A program made the translations under genes and the position numbers. The notes under the pieces were generated by a model. The model searched no databases. It had not been told where the DNA came from and was given only the letters and a program-made list of their open reading frames with translations. DNA of 64,000 nt from VAZQ01 sp035693615 (GTDB taxonomy: Bacteria > Pseudomonadota > Alphaproteobacteria > Rhizobiales > Xanthobacteraceae), in assembly GCA_035693615.1 (NCBI GenBank), contig DASSGH010000148.1:1-64000 (forward strand), given 5' to 3'. Positions 29,585 through 38,108 of this stretch are shown one piece after another (the first letter of the stretch is position 1; the number at the start of each line of letters is the position of its first letter).

Positions 29585-29834
29585 GCGCCACCCATCTCTA
29601 CATTCCTTAGTCGCAGCCGGCCGCAAATTGGTTCAATCCCCCTATTGCACGGCATTCGCCTCCAATTTGGGGGGATAGGGCGGATGCGGACGCCGGGAGG
29701 AGGGCGCCCGGACACGGGTTGGGTCGGATGGGGTAGCTGCGTACCCGTCTCGCAACCCCATCCTGCTTATCCATTTCCGAAATCGGAACGGAGGGGCTTC
29801 GTAGTCCAGTCCCCCTCCCCTCGGGGCCCGCTGG

Positions 29835-30851
29835 TCACCCTGCGCACAGTCGCGCGACTAGCCGCCGCGCCAGGACCCCGGCCACGCGGCGCCGGTAGTG
29901 GCCGGGGGTGAACGTCGTCTTCATCGACATGATCTGGTCCCGCACGAGCGCATCGAGGCCGTCGAATACCCGGCCCTCCAGCGGTCCGCCGCACAGCTCC
30001 GCCGTGCCCTTGAGCAGCACCGGCCGCGGATTGGTGCCCGTGAAAGCGACGCGCAGATCCGCCAGCACGTCGCCTTGCCGGCGCAGCGCCACCGCCACTC
30101 CCGTCACCGGGTATTCGATCGAGCGGCGGATGCGGACCTTGTCGTAGGCCGAGCGCAGGCCGGCCGTGTTGTCCGCCCGCACCGCGGTGACGAACTCCCC
30201 CGGCCGCAACGAGAGATAATATTTGCCATCGCCCTCGCTCTCGGTAATCGGCAGATCCTGACGCGCGTAACCGATGTAGAGGTTCTCGAGCGCGATGGTG
30301 CGCTTCCCCGCCGGGCCGGCAAGATCGACCTCGGCGTTGAGCGTGAGCAAGGCGGGCGCGAGATCGCCGCTGAAGGTCGCGAAGCACACGCCACGGCTTT
30401 TCGGCGCGACGTGACAGACTTCGCCCGTCGTCTTGAGACAATGGTGGTTGGCGGCGCGCCACCACTCACTCTGATTGTAGAACAGACACCGGGTGTCGAG
30501 ACAAAGGTTCCCGCCGACCGTCCCCATGTTGCGATGGGTTGGTCCGGCGATGCAGCCGGCCGCCTGCGCCACCACTGGATAGTGCCGCACCACCTCCTCA
30601 TGCGCGGCGACCTCGGCTAGCCTGACGGCGGCGCCGATCTCGAGCGAGCGCGCATCGGCCCTGATCGCGCGCAGTTCCGCTACGTCGTTGACGTCGATGA
30701 GCACCGGCGGGGCAACGATGCCGCGCCGGATATTGACAACGAGGTCGGTGCCGCCGCCGAGGAGGCGGCTGTCGGGATGGCGCGCGCGGACACCGATCAT
30801 CTCCTCGAGCGTCGTTGGCCGGACCAGCGCAAACTCCGGCAGCGCATCCAT
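29835..30851 (-). CDS. hcrB: 4-hydroxybenzoyl-CoA reductase-type beta subunit (FAD and [4Fe-4S])
   Basis: A 338-residue FAD subunit of the xanthine oxidase family. The FAD loop LLGGGTDLVVN (31-41) and TVGGN (111-115) are present. An insertion carries Cys122, Cys138, Cys146 and Cys156 in the pattern C-x15-C-x7-C-x9-C. In 4-hydroxybenzoyl-CoA reductase such an insertion binds the extra [4Fe-4S] cluster that sets this enzyme apart from other family members. It would pass electrons from ferredoxin-type donors to the molybdenum subunit, reversing the usual flow. Its ATG shares a base with the stop of the large-subunit gene (TAATG), and it is last in the hcrC-A-B run. Confidence 0.87.
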   Translation of the reverse strand: MDALPEFALVRPTTLEEMIGVRARHPDSRLLGGGTDLVVNIRRGIVAPPVLIDVNDVAELRAIRADARSLEIGAAVRLAEVAAHEEVVRHYPVVAQAAGCIAGPTHRNMGTVGGNLCLDTRCLFYNQSEWWRAANHHCLKTTGEVCHVAPKSRGVCFATFSGDLAPALLTLNAEVDLAGPAGKRTIALENLYIGYARQDLPITESEGDGKYYLSLRPGEFVTAVRADNTAGLRSAYDKVRIRRSIEYPVTGVAVALRRQGDVLADLRVAFTGTNPRPVLLKGTAELCGGPLEGRVFDGLDALVRDQIMSMKTTFTPGHYRRRVAGVLARRLVARLCAG

Positions 30852-33190
30852 TACCGCGGGTCCGCGTTGTTTGCGTTACCCGCGCTTCCCTTGCCGGCGC
30901 GCCGCTGCTTTTCCAGCGCGGCAAATACGCGATCGGGGGTGACCGGCAGCGTGTTGCACCGTAGCCCGATCGCGTCGGCAATGGCGTTGGTCAGCGCCGG
31001 CAGGAACGCTGCGAGCGAGCCCTCGCCCGCCTCCTTGGCGCCGAACGGCCCGTGCGGATCGTTGCTCTCGATGATGCCGACCTCGATCGGCGGCGAATCC
31101 TCGATCGTCGGTACGCGGTAATCGAGCATGTTGCCGGTGACGAGCAGGCCCTCGTGGTACGCGGTTTCCTCGCTCATCGCCTGGCCCATCCCCATCCACA
31201 CCGAGCCCTGCACCTGGCCCTCGACGGTGAGGCGGTTGAGCGCCTTGCCGCAGTCGTGCGCGACCCACACCTTGTCGACGTTCACCACACCCGTTTCCTC
31301 GTCGACGCTGACCTCCACCACCTGCGCGGAGTAGCTGTAGCCCATGGTCCCGCCGATGGCGGCGCCGCGATACTTCTTGCCGCCGTGCGATTGCGGGATG
31401 GTCGAATAATTGCCGGTGACTGTGATAGTGCCGCTGTCCTTGAGCGCCTCCGTCACCACCTCGTTGAAGGTGAGCCCCTTGTCCTGCGCGCCGGCACGGT
31501 AAAGCTCGCCCAGGCACTCGATCTCCTCGGGGTTGGCCTCGAGCTTGCGCGCGGCCGCGGCAACCAGCACCCGCTTGAGATTCTGGGCCGCGTCGATGGC
31601 GGCATTGCCGACCATGAACGTCACGCGCGAGGAATAGGAGCCGTTATCTTTCGGCACCACCTCGCTATCGCCGGTGACGATGCGTATGCGCGAGAGGGGA
31701 AGCCCGAGCACCTCGCCGACCGTCTGTACCAGGATGGTCGAGGATCCTTGCCCGATGTCGGCGGCGCCCGAGAGCACGACGATCGAGCCGTCGAAATCGA
31801 GCTTGATCTTGACGGTGGCGTGCGGCTCGCCGGTCCAGTTCACGGGCTTCGAGGCGCCGCTGATGTAATGCGAGCAGGCAAATCCCATGCCCTTGCCCTT
31901 CGGCAGCTTGCCCTTACGCGCTCGCCAACCGCTCGCCTGCTCGACCCAATCGACGCACTGGGGCAAGCCGTAGCTGTTCACCATCAAATCGTTGTCGGTG
32001 AAAGTCGGCGCGGTCAAATAGTTCGCGCGGCGCACCGCCAGCGGATCGAGCTTGAGCTCGCTCGCCATCTCGTCGAGCAAGCTCTCGAAGGCGAAGCGGA
32101 TGTCGACCGTGCCGTGGCCGCGGAACGCGCCGCAGGGCGGCGTGTTGGTGAGCACGCGCTTGCCGATATATTTGACGTTGTGCAGGTCGTAGATGGCATA
32201 GAGCATCGAGCCGGAATAAAGGATGGTCACGATGCCATAGCCGGAATGGGCACCGCCGCGTTGATAGCATTCGCACTCGACTGCGGTGATCTTTCCGTCC
32301 TTGCGCATGCCGAGCTTGAGGCGGATGTCGGTCTGCGGCCGCCCGCGATGGGTGATGAAGGTCTCCTCGCGGTTGATCATCAAGCGCACGCTGCCGCCGG
32401 CCTTGCGCGCGAGCAATGCGGCGATCAGCTCGACGTTGAGCGCCTCAGTCCGGCAGCCGAAACCGCCCCCCACATGCGGCTTGATCACGCGGATGCGCGA
32501 CATATCCATGTCGAGGATCTGCGCCAGCATCAGGTGCACGTAATAGGGGACCTGCGTACTGGCGTAGACGGTCATCCGCTCGCGTATCGCGTCGTACTCC
32601 GCGACGGCGGCGTGCATCTCCATCTGGTTCTGACAGACCTCGGCGCAATCATAGCTGGCCTCGCGCACGAGGTCGGCCTCGCGAAAGCCCTGCTCCACAC
32701 TGCCGAGCTCGAACAGGACGTCGCGCTCGATATTGTTTGGCCGATGGGCGTGGATCACGCTCGCGCCCGCCGCCATCGCCTGTTTCGAGCTGTAATAGGC
32801 AGGCAGCTCCCGCGCTTTGAGCTTGATGAGATCGAGCGCGCGTTTCGCAGTGGCATCGTCTATCGCGGCCACCGCCGCGACCGGCTCGCCGCGATAGCGC
32901 ACCTTCTCCCGCGCCAAGGGGTGTTCGCTGCGCGCGATCGGCAGCACGCCGAAGGTCTTATCGCAATCGGCGCCGGTGACGATCGCCTTCACACCGGGAA
33001 GCCGCAGGGCGGCGGAGACATCGACCTCGAGGATCTCGGCATGGGAGTAAGGGCTGCGGAAGATGCGGCCCGCCAGCAGGCCCGGCGCGAGAAAATCGGC
33101 GGTGTATTTCGCCCGCCCCGACACCTTGTCCGGCCCATCGACCATGGGCACGTAGGCGCCGATCGTGTGGGCAGGGGCGCTCTCGCTCAC
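30851..33190 (-). CDS. hcrA: 4-hydroxybenzoyl-CoA reductase-type alpha (molybdopterin) subunit
   Basis: A 779-residue molybdenum subunit. The GTG at 33190 overlaps the small-subunit stop and gives a normal length and N-terminus (VSESAPAHTIGAYVPMVDGPDKVSGRAKYTADF in outline); the open frame before it is spurious. Conserved parts are HVGGGFGCRTE at the molybdopterin site, RMRVL-type TPPCGAFRGHG (written here as PPCGAFRGHG), IGQGSSTILVQ, and KEAGEGSL with the Glu expected in the active site. The expected reaction is reductive removal of the phenolic hydroxyl of 4-hydroxybenzoyl-CoA to give benzoyl-CoA. Related dehydrogenases are alternatives; the 4Fe-4S insertion in the beta subunit favours the reductase. 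Confidence 0.87.
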   Translation of the reverse strand: MSESAPAHTIGAYVPMVDGPDKVSGRAKYTADFLAPGLLAGRIFRSPYSHAEILEVDVSAALRLPGVKAIVTGADCDKTFGVLPIARSEHPLAREKVRYRGEPVAAVAAIDDATAKRALDLIKLKARELPAYYSSKQAMAAGASVIHAHRPNNIERDVLFELGSVEQGFREADLVREASYDCAEVCQNQMEMHAAVAEYDAIRERMTVYASTQVPYYVHLMLAQILDMDMSRIRVIKPHVGGGFGCRTEALNVELIAALLARKAGGSVRLMINREETFITHRGRPQTDIRLKLGMRKDGKITAVECECYQRGGAHSGYGIVTILYSGSMLYAIYDLHNVKYIGKRVLTNTPPCGAFRGHGTVDIRFAFESLLDEMASELKLDPLAVRRANYLTAPTFTDNDLMVNSYGLPQCVDWVEQASGWRARKGKLPKGKGMGFACSHYISGASKPVNWTGEPHATVKIKLDFDGSIVVLSGAADIGQGSSTILVQTVGEVLGLPLSRIRIVTGDSEVVPKDNGSYSSRVTFMVGNAAIDAAQNLKRVLVAAAARKLEANPEEIECLGELYRAGAQDKGLTFNEVVTEALKDSGTITVTGNYSTIPQSHGGKKYRGAAIGGTMGYSYSAQVVEVSVDEETGVVNVDKVWVAHDCGKALNRLTVEGQVQGSVWMGMGQAMSEETAYHEGLLVTGNMLDYRVPTIEDSPPIEVGIIESNDPHGPFGAKEAGEGSLAAFLPALTNAIADAIGLRCNTLPVTPDRVFAALEKQRRAGKGSAGNANNADPR

Positions 33191-33669
33191 GGCGCCACTC
33201 CGCCGGCGTGGAGTTCGGCCGCGTATTTCACCGCCTCGATGATTTTGACGTAACCGGTGCAGCGGCAGATATTGCTGCCGAGGGCCGCGCGAATATCTTG
33301 ATCGCTGGGGTGCGGATTGCGGCGCAGCAAGCCGGCCGACGCCATGATGAATCCGGGCGTGCAATAGCCGCACTGGGAGCCGAGCTTCTCGTGAAAGCCG
33401 CGCTGCACCGCCGAAAGGCGGCCGTCCTGAGCGAGCGATTCCACCGTATCGACGCCTTGGCCATTCACGCTGGCCGCTAGCGTGAGGCACGACAAACGCG
33501 GTTGATCATCGACCAGCACGGTGCAGGCACCGCACTCGCCGCCGTCGCAGCCGGTTTTTGTTCCAGTGAGGCCGACAACTTCCCGCAAATAATCCAGCAG
33601 CAAGAGATTGTCCGGCACCGCATCGACGCGGCGACGACCATTCAAAACAAGCTCGAGAATGCGGGCCAT
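33187..33669 (-). CDS. hcrC: 4-hydroxybenzoyl-CoA reductase-type gamma subunit (two [2Fe-2S])
   Basis: A 160-residue iron-sulfur subunit; ATG 33669 has GGAAACG upstream and gives the usual start MARILELVLNGRR. The plant-ferredoxin-type cluster is bound by CDGGECGAC and a later Cys (LSC), and the second cluster by SQCGYCTPGF and ICRCTGY. It is first in the operon and overlaps the alpha-subunit gene by four bases (GTGA). It joins the molybdenum and flavin subunits electrically. Confidence 0.92.
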   Translation of the reverse strand: MARILELVLNGRRRVDAVPDNLLLLDYLREVVGLTGTKTGCDGGECGACTVLVDDQPRLSCLTLAASVNGQGVDTVESLAQDGRLSAVQRGFHEKLGSQCGYCTPGFIMASAGLLRRNPHPSDQDIRAALGSNICRCTGYVKIIEAVKYAAELHAGGVAP

Positions 33670-33940
33670 GCGTGCCGTTTCCAATATCAATATTCGGCAC
33701 CGTCTTCAAATCGGATGCCGCGCATGCGTCCGCAAGAGGCGCTAGCTTGGCAGGGATCGGTCGCTTGCAGCGAACCCGATACGGCCGATGATCAAAGCCT
33801 TGAGCTCACGTCGACGGTTTTCCCCGAGAGGTCGAGCTGATGTCGCGAAGACTTTCTCCCGCTGTGCGTCACGCGACGAGTTGTACGGCGATTGCGGATG
33901 ACTTAGCTTTCGCGAAGCCTTCGTGCGGCGGAGATTTGCG

Positions 33941-34978
33941 ATGCAGTTCGCCAACACCCGCATTCCGGCCGCGCTGGTAGCGCTCATGGCGCTGACAGCA
34001 ACCGGAGTGACCTGCGCCTGCGCCGCCGATTACTACGCCGGCAAGACCATCGATCTCCTGATCGGGGCGCCCCCCGGCGGCGGCTACGACATCTATGCGC
34101 GCGCGCTCGCGCGCCACTACGGCCGCCACATTCCCGGCCAGCCCTCGATCGTGGCGAAAAACATGCCGGGCGCGGGCAGCGCGCGTGCGGCCGGCTTCAT
34201 CAGCACGATGGCGCCGAGAGACGGGACGGCGATCGCCGCCATCATGCCGGGTGCGGTGATGGGCCCGCTGCTCGATGAGAAGGCTGAGGCTCTGTTCGAC
34301 CCAACTAAGGTGCTCTATGTCGGCACTGCCAATAACGGCACGCGCGTGTGCGTCGCGCGCCAGGGCTCCAAGATCAAGACATTCGACGACGCGCGCACCC
34401 AGAAGGCCGCCTTCGGCGGCGTCTCGACCAACGATTCGACCCGCGACTACGGCTTCATGCACAAGAAGACGGCGGGCGCGCTATACGACGTCGTCTCCGG
34501 CTACAGCGGCACCGCCGAGATTGCGCTGGCGATGGAGCGCGGCGAGATCGACGGCGCGTGCGGCTGGGACTGGGCGAGCCTGAAGTCGCAGCGACCCGAT
34601 TGGATTCGAGATGGCAAGATCAACGTGCTGCTGCAGGACGGTCTGGAACCGAACCCCGAGCTCACACGCATGGGCGTCCCCTCGGTGTTCAAATACGTGA
34701 CCAACGAGGAGGACCGCAAAGTCGTCGAGTTGATCATCAGCCAGCAGGTTTTCCAGCGCTCGTACATCGCCGCGCCCGGGCTGTCGGCGGAGCAGCTCGA
34801 GACACTGCGTTCCGCATTCGACGCCACCGTGGGCGACCAGGAGTTCCTCAAGGACGCACAGACACTTCGCATCGACGTCTCGCCGCTTCCCGGCGCCAAG
34901 GTGCAGGACCTGGTGACGAAGCTTTACGCCGCGCCCAAGGATATCGTCGCGCGGGCGCGGCAGGCGATCAGCCCGTAG
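33941..34978 (+). CDS. TctC/Bug-type tripartite tricarboxylate transporter binding protein
   Basis: A 345-residue periplasmic binding protein with a signal peptide (MQFANTRIPAALVALMALTA...CACAADYYAGKTI). The IGAPPGGGYDIYARALARHYGRHIPG segment is the family signature, slightly unusual in having Tyr-Asp-Ile after the glycine run. It is divergent from hcrC across a 271-base region, and no TctA/TctB membrane genes are nearby, so it is an orphan. The ligand may be a carboxylate linked to the adjacent aromatic or lyase genes; that is inference. Confidence 0.85.
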   Translation: MQFANTRIPAALVALMALTATGVTCACAADYYAGKTIDLLIGAPPGGGYDIYARALARHYGRHIPGQPSIVAKNMPGAGSARAAGFISTMAPRDGTAIAAIMPGAVMGPLLDEKAEALFDPTKVLYVGTANNGTRVCVARQGSKIKTFDDARTQKAAFGGVSTNDSTRDYGFMHKKTAGALYDVVSGYSGTAEIALAMERGEIDGACGWDWASLKSQRPDWIRDGKINVLLQDGLEPNPELTRMGVPSVFKYVTNEEDRKVVELIISQQVFQRSYIAAPGLSAEQLETLRSAFDATVGDQEFLKDAQTLRIDVSPLPGAKVQDLVTKLYAAPKDIVARARQAISP

Positions 34979-34985
34979 GTCGTGC

Positions 34986-35858
34986 ATGCAGCCAAAACCG
35001 ACGTGGAAGGAATTGCTAGCGCGGGGGGAGCCGCTGCTCCTGCCCTGCGCTCATGACGCACTCTCGGCGCGCCTCATCGAGCGGGCGGGGTTTGTCGCTT
35101 ACGCCGTCGGAGGTTATGCCCTCGTCGGCGCGCGCCATGCGCTGCCCGACATCGGGCTCGTGGGCTGCGGCGAGATGAGCGCCGGCATCCGCGACATCAT
35201 GGCGGCGAGCAACCTGCCGGTGCTGGTCGACTGCGACGACGGCTATGGTGACGTCAAGAATGTCGCGCGCACCGTCGCCGGCTACGAGGCGATGGGCGTG
35301 TCGGCGATCTTCATGGAGGATCAACGCGCGCCCAAACGCTGCGGCCACATGGCGGGCAAGGATGTGATCGAGGCTGACGCCATGGTAGCGAAGCTGCGCG
35401 CGGCAGCGGATGCACGCCGCAGCGCGGAGTTCTTCATCATCGCGCGCACCGATGCCCGGGCAGTGCACGGACTCGACGATGCGCTGCGGCGCGCGGAGAT
35501 GTATCTCAAAGCCGGCGCGGACGGGCTGTTCATCGAGGCGCCGCAATCAATCGAGGAGTTGTCGCGGATCGGCCGCGCATTTGCGGGCGTGCCGCAACTC
35601 GCCAACATGGTCGAGGGAGGTGGACGCACGCCGGTGCTGCCGCCGGACGAGCTCTACCGCCTCGGCTTCGCCATGGTCGCTTATCCGACCACGCTGATCT
35701 TCCGCGTTGCACGCGCGATCGAGGGCGCACTCGCCGATCTCAAGGCCGCGCGTCCCGCGGGCAAGAACGACGCGGTCGATTTCGAGACGTTCAAGGACAT
35801 TGTCTCGCTGGCGCGCTGGGCCGAGGTCGAGCGACGAAGCGCGGCTTCGGGCAAGTGA
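34986..35858 (+). CDS. Isocitrate lyase/PEP mutase family protein
   Basis: A 290-residue TIM-barrel enzyme. It has the metal-site strand PVLVDCDDGYG and the loop MEDQRAPKRCGHMAGK; KRCGH with its Cys is the catalytic loop of lyases in this superfamily (isocitrate, methylisocitrate and dimethylmalate lyases) rather than of PEP mutases. FFIIARTDAR and GADGLFIEAP complete the pattern. It starts eight bases after the TctC-type gene, and its stop overlaps the next start by four bases (GTGA), so a three-gene operon is likely. It probably cleaves or decarboxylates a C4-C6 2-hydroxy or oxo acid. Confidence 0.87.
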   Translation: MQPKPTWKELLARGEPLLLPCAHDALSARLIERAGFVAYAVGGYALVGARHALPDIGLVGCGEMSAGIRDIMAASNLPVLVDCDDGYGDVKNVARTVAGYEAMGVSAIFMEDQRAPKRCGHMAGKDVIEADAMVAKLRAAADARRSAEFFIIARTDARAVHGLDDALRRAEMYLKAGADGLFIEAPQSIEELSRIGRAFAGVPQLANMVEGGGRTPVLPPDELYRLGFAMVAYPTTLIFRVARAIEGALADLKAARPAGKNDAVDFETFKDIVSLARWAEVERRSAASGK

Positions 35859-36892
35859 CGAGCGTGATCAAACGCTCCCTGGCCGCAGCCGCGACTGCGG
35901 CCTTGCTAGTCGGCGCGGCCGTGGCCGCGGGCGCGCAAGACGCGAAGCCGGAAATGTCGCGCGTGCGCCTCGCCGTCGGTGGCAAGCCGGCGTTGTTTTA
36001 TCTGCCACTGACGGTGACGGAGCGGCTCGGTTATTTTCGCGAGGCCGGCCTCGAGGTGGAAATTTCCGACTTCCCGGGCGGCGCCCGCGCACTGCAAGCC
36101 TTGATCGGCGGCAGTGCCGACGTCGTGACCGGCGCCTTCGATCACACCATCCAAATGCAGGCGAAGGGCCAGCCGATCGTCGCCGTGGTGCAGCTGGGAA
36201 GATTCCCCGGCTACGTGCTGGGCGTGCTGAGCGCAAAAGCGCAGACCTACCGCTCGCCGGCCGACCTCAAGGGCATGAAGATCGGCGTGACCGCACCCGG
36301 CTCGAGTACGCATTTCATGGTGCAGCATCTGATGGTGAAGTACGGCCTGAATCGCGACGATGCCGCCTTTGTCGGAATCGGCGCGAGCGCCAGCGCGGTG
36401 GCCGCGGTCCAGCGCGGGGAGATCGACGCTATCGTCAATGTCGACCCGGTGATCAATCTGCTCGAGAGCCAAGGCCTCATCGAGGTCGTGGCGGACACGC
36501 GCACAGAAGCCGGCACGCGCGAGGTGTTCGGCGGCACATATCCGGCCGCCGTGCTCTATGCGCCGCGCGCCTTCATCACTGAGAAGCCGCGCACCACGCA
36601 GATGCTGGTCAATGCCTTGGTGCGCGGACTGAGATGGATCGCAGCCCGATCAGCGGATGAGATCGTGGGCGTGATGCCGCCCGACTACGCGCTCGGCGAC
36701 AGAGCGATCTATGCGCAGTCGATCAAGACGAGCCTGCCTATTTATTCCCGCGACGGCCGTTTCAGTGGCGAGGCCGCCGAGACCGCCTATGCCGTGCTCA
36801 AGGCCTTCGACCCTGACGTCGGCCGCGCCAAGATCGATGTGGTGGCGACCTACATCAACACGTTCATCGAGAAGGTGCCGGCGCAACCGTGA
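35855..36892 (+). CDS. ABC transporter substrate-binding protein (NMT1/SsuA-like)
   Basis: A 345-residue binding protein of the NitT/TauT class. GTG 35855 overlaps the lyase stop and starts a signal peptide (LAAAATAALLVGAAVAAGAQ). The mature part shows KPALFYLPLTVTERLGYFREAGLEVEI and DVVTGAFDHTIQMQAKG, typical of NMT1/THI5-like proteins. No permease or ATPase gene lies nearby, so it must work with components coded elsewhere. Confidence 0.87.
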   Translation: MTSVIKRSLAAAATAALLVGAAVAAGAQDAKPEMSRVRLAVGGKPALFYLPLTVTERLGYFREAGLEVEISDFPGGARALQALIGGSADVVTGAFDHTIQMQAKGQPIVAVVQLGRFPGYVLGVLSAKAQTYRSPADLKGMKIGVTAPGSSTHFMVQHLMVKYGLNRDDAAFVGIGASASAVAAVQRGEIDAIVNVDPVINLLESQGLIEVVADTRTEAGTREVFGGTYPAAVLYAPRAFITEKPRTTQMLVNALVRGLRWIAARSADEIVGVMPPDYALGDRAIYAQSIKTSLPIYSRDGRFSGEAAETAYAVLKAFDPDVGRAKIDVVATYINTFIEKVPAQP

Positions 36893-36971
36893 TGCGCGCA
36901 TCGCGCGCCGCGGCATCATTCGACCGAGAGGCGCTGCGGCGCGCGCCTGCTGATCCGGCGTTGCAGGCTCT

Positions 36972-37208
36972 TCACTGGTGAGTCTGCAGCTTCGCGTATT
37001 CCCTCTGAAAAGCGTCATCCAAGATTTTAGTCGATCCCGGATCGAGCGATTTTGCGCCGCAAGCTTCGCAGGTCCCGATCAAGACCATGACTTGGCAACG
37101 GACGTATCCTTTGTCGCTCGATTGTCGGAAGGCCATTTCTTCCATGCGTTTGAGCACGCGGCCTTTTCTGCAGATGTCGCAAGTCACAGGTTCTTCCTCG
37201 GCGGCCAT
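36972..37208 (-). CDS. Small protein with two CxxC motifs (YgiT/MqsA-type zinc ribbon)
   Basis: A 78-residue protein; I choose the internal ATG at 37208, which gives MAAEEEPVTCDICRKG, since the longer frame upstream looks random. CDIC and CEAC motifs about 45 residues apart form a probable zinc site, and GTCEACGAKSLDPGSTKILDDAF resembles the end of YgiT/MqsA zinc domains. No toxin partner is adjacent. A perfect CRP-like palindrome lies 62 bases upstream. Confidence 0.6.
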   Translation of the reverse strand: MAAEEEPVTCDICRKGRVLKRMEEMAFRQSSDKGYVRCQVMVLIGTCEACGAKSLDPGSTKILDDAFQREYAKLQTHQ

Positions 37209-37269
37209 CGCCCTGTCCCCTCGCCGTCGCGCCCTGCCGGGGCAGTGTGGGGGAGGACGTTTGAAGCCT

Positions 37270-37287
37270 GTGTGAGCTACTTCACAC
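37270..37287. promoter_or_regulatory. CRP-type palindrome GTGTGA-N6-TCACAC
   Basis: A perfect inverted repeat of six bases with a six-base spacer. It equals the classical CRP consensus TGTGA-N6-TCACA. It lies upstream of the zinc-ribbon gene on - and of the PadR gene on +, so either could be the target. Confidence 0.5.
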
Positions 37288-37408
37288 TTGGGGAAATCTA
37301 GGCTTGCCCCCACGCCCCCTTGCCCCAGCGGGCCGGTCAGGCGCATTCCGCAATAGCTTCCAATGGATCTTCGGGGGATCTTGGGATCCGCCGGGGGGCC
37401 CGGCCAAA

Positions 37409-37457
37409 AGATATATCTTGCGTTACATCAGAAAAAGTTGTATCTACAGATATATCT
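37409..37457. promoter_or_regulatory. Two identical palindromes AGATATATCT (PadR operators)
   Basis: The 10-base palindrome AGATATATCT occurs at 37409-37418 and 37448-37457, 39 bases apart start to start. The second copy overlaps TATCT-AC-AGATA. They are 20-70 bases before the PadR start, the normal place for PadR autoregulation, and their AT-rich sequence stands out from the GC-rich surroundings. Confidence 0.65.
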
Positions 37458-37477
37458 AAGAGCCAAAGGAGGCTGAG

Positions 37478-38089
37478 ATGTTCGGCGTGAGACATTCGTG
37501 TGGGTCGCCGTTTCCGGGAAAATGGGCCGCCGGACGCAGCTGGCGCGGGCACTTCCGCTCCGGCTGGGGCGGCCGTCACGGAATGGGCGGCAATATGATG
37601 CGGGCCGGGCGCATGCTTGCGCAGGGCGACTTGCGGTTGATCGCGCTTGCGCTGATCGCCGAGCAGCCGCGGCACGGCTACGAGATCATCAAGGTGCTCG
37701 AGGACAAGACCGTCGGCTGGTACTCGCCGAGCCCGGGCATCGTCTATCCGACGCTGACTTATCTCGAAGAGGCCGGATATGTCACCGCGCAGGCCGAGGG
37801 CGCCAAGAAGCTCTACACCATCACCGAAGAGGGCCGTGCGTACCTCGATGCCAACCGCGATTTCGTCGATGCCGTGCTCGAGCGTCTTGCCGCCATCGGC
37901 GAGAAGGTCGCGCGCATGCGCCGTCGTTTCGGCGAGGACGAAGAGCGCCACGGCATGCCACCGCTCGTGCGTGCGGCGCTGGAAAATTTGCGCGACGTCG
38001 CGGCGAAGCGGCTCGACGATGACGCCGATGCGGAAACAAAGGTGGTCGAGGTGCTGGCGCGCGCCGCGGCGGAACTGAAGAAGGCGTGA
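37478..38089 (+). CDS. PadR family transcriptional regulator (YqjI-like)
   Basis: A 203-residue regulator with a strong AAAGGAGG site. The winged helix spans about residues 48-120 (GDLRLIALALIAEQPRHGYEII, SPSPGIVYPTLTYLEEAGYV), followed by a C-terminal dimerisation helix region. It carries an N-terminal Gly/His/Arg-rich tail of about 45 residues with His and Cys. E. coli YqjI, a metal-responsive PadR protein, also has such an N-terminal metal-binding tail, so metal sensing is possible. Paired palindromes upstream suggest autorepression. No obvious target gene lies next to it. Confidence 0.85.
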   Translation: MFGVRHSCGSPFPGKWAAGRSWRGHFRSGWGGRHGMGGNMMRAGRMLAQGDLRLIALALIAEQPRHGYEIIKVLEDKTVGWYSPSPGIVYPTLTYLEEAGYVTAQAEGAKKLYTITEEGRAYLDANRDFVDAVLERLAAIGEKVARMRRRFGEDEERHGMPPLVRAALENLRDVAAKRLDDDADAETKVVEVLARAAAELKKA

Positions 38090-38108
38090 GCAGGCGAGGT
38101 GCCGCGCC

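Noticed and set aside
31052..33253. 733-codon frame on + opposite hcrA
   Set aside because: Antisense shadow of a full-length molybdenum subunit; composition is Ala/His/Asp/Arg-rich without any motif.
36972..37208. Zinc-ribbon gene as antitoxin of an MqsRA-type pair
   Set aside because: No neighbouring small toxin frame on the same strand, and the helix-turn-helix part of MqsA is missing.
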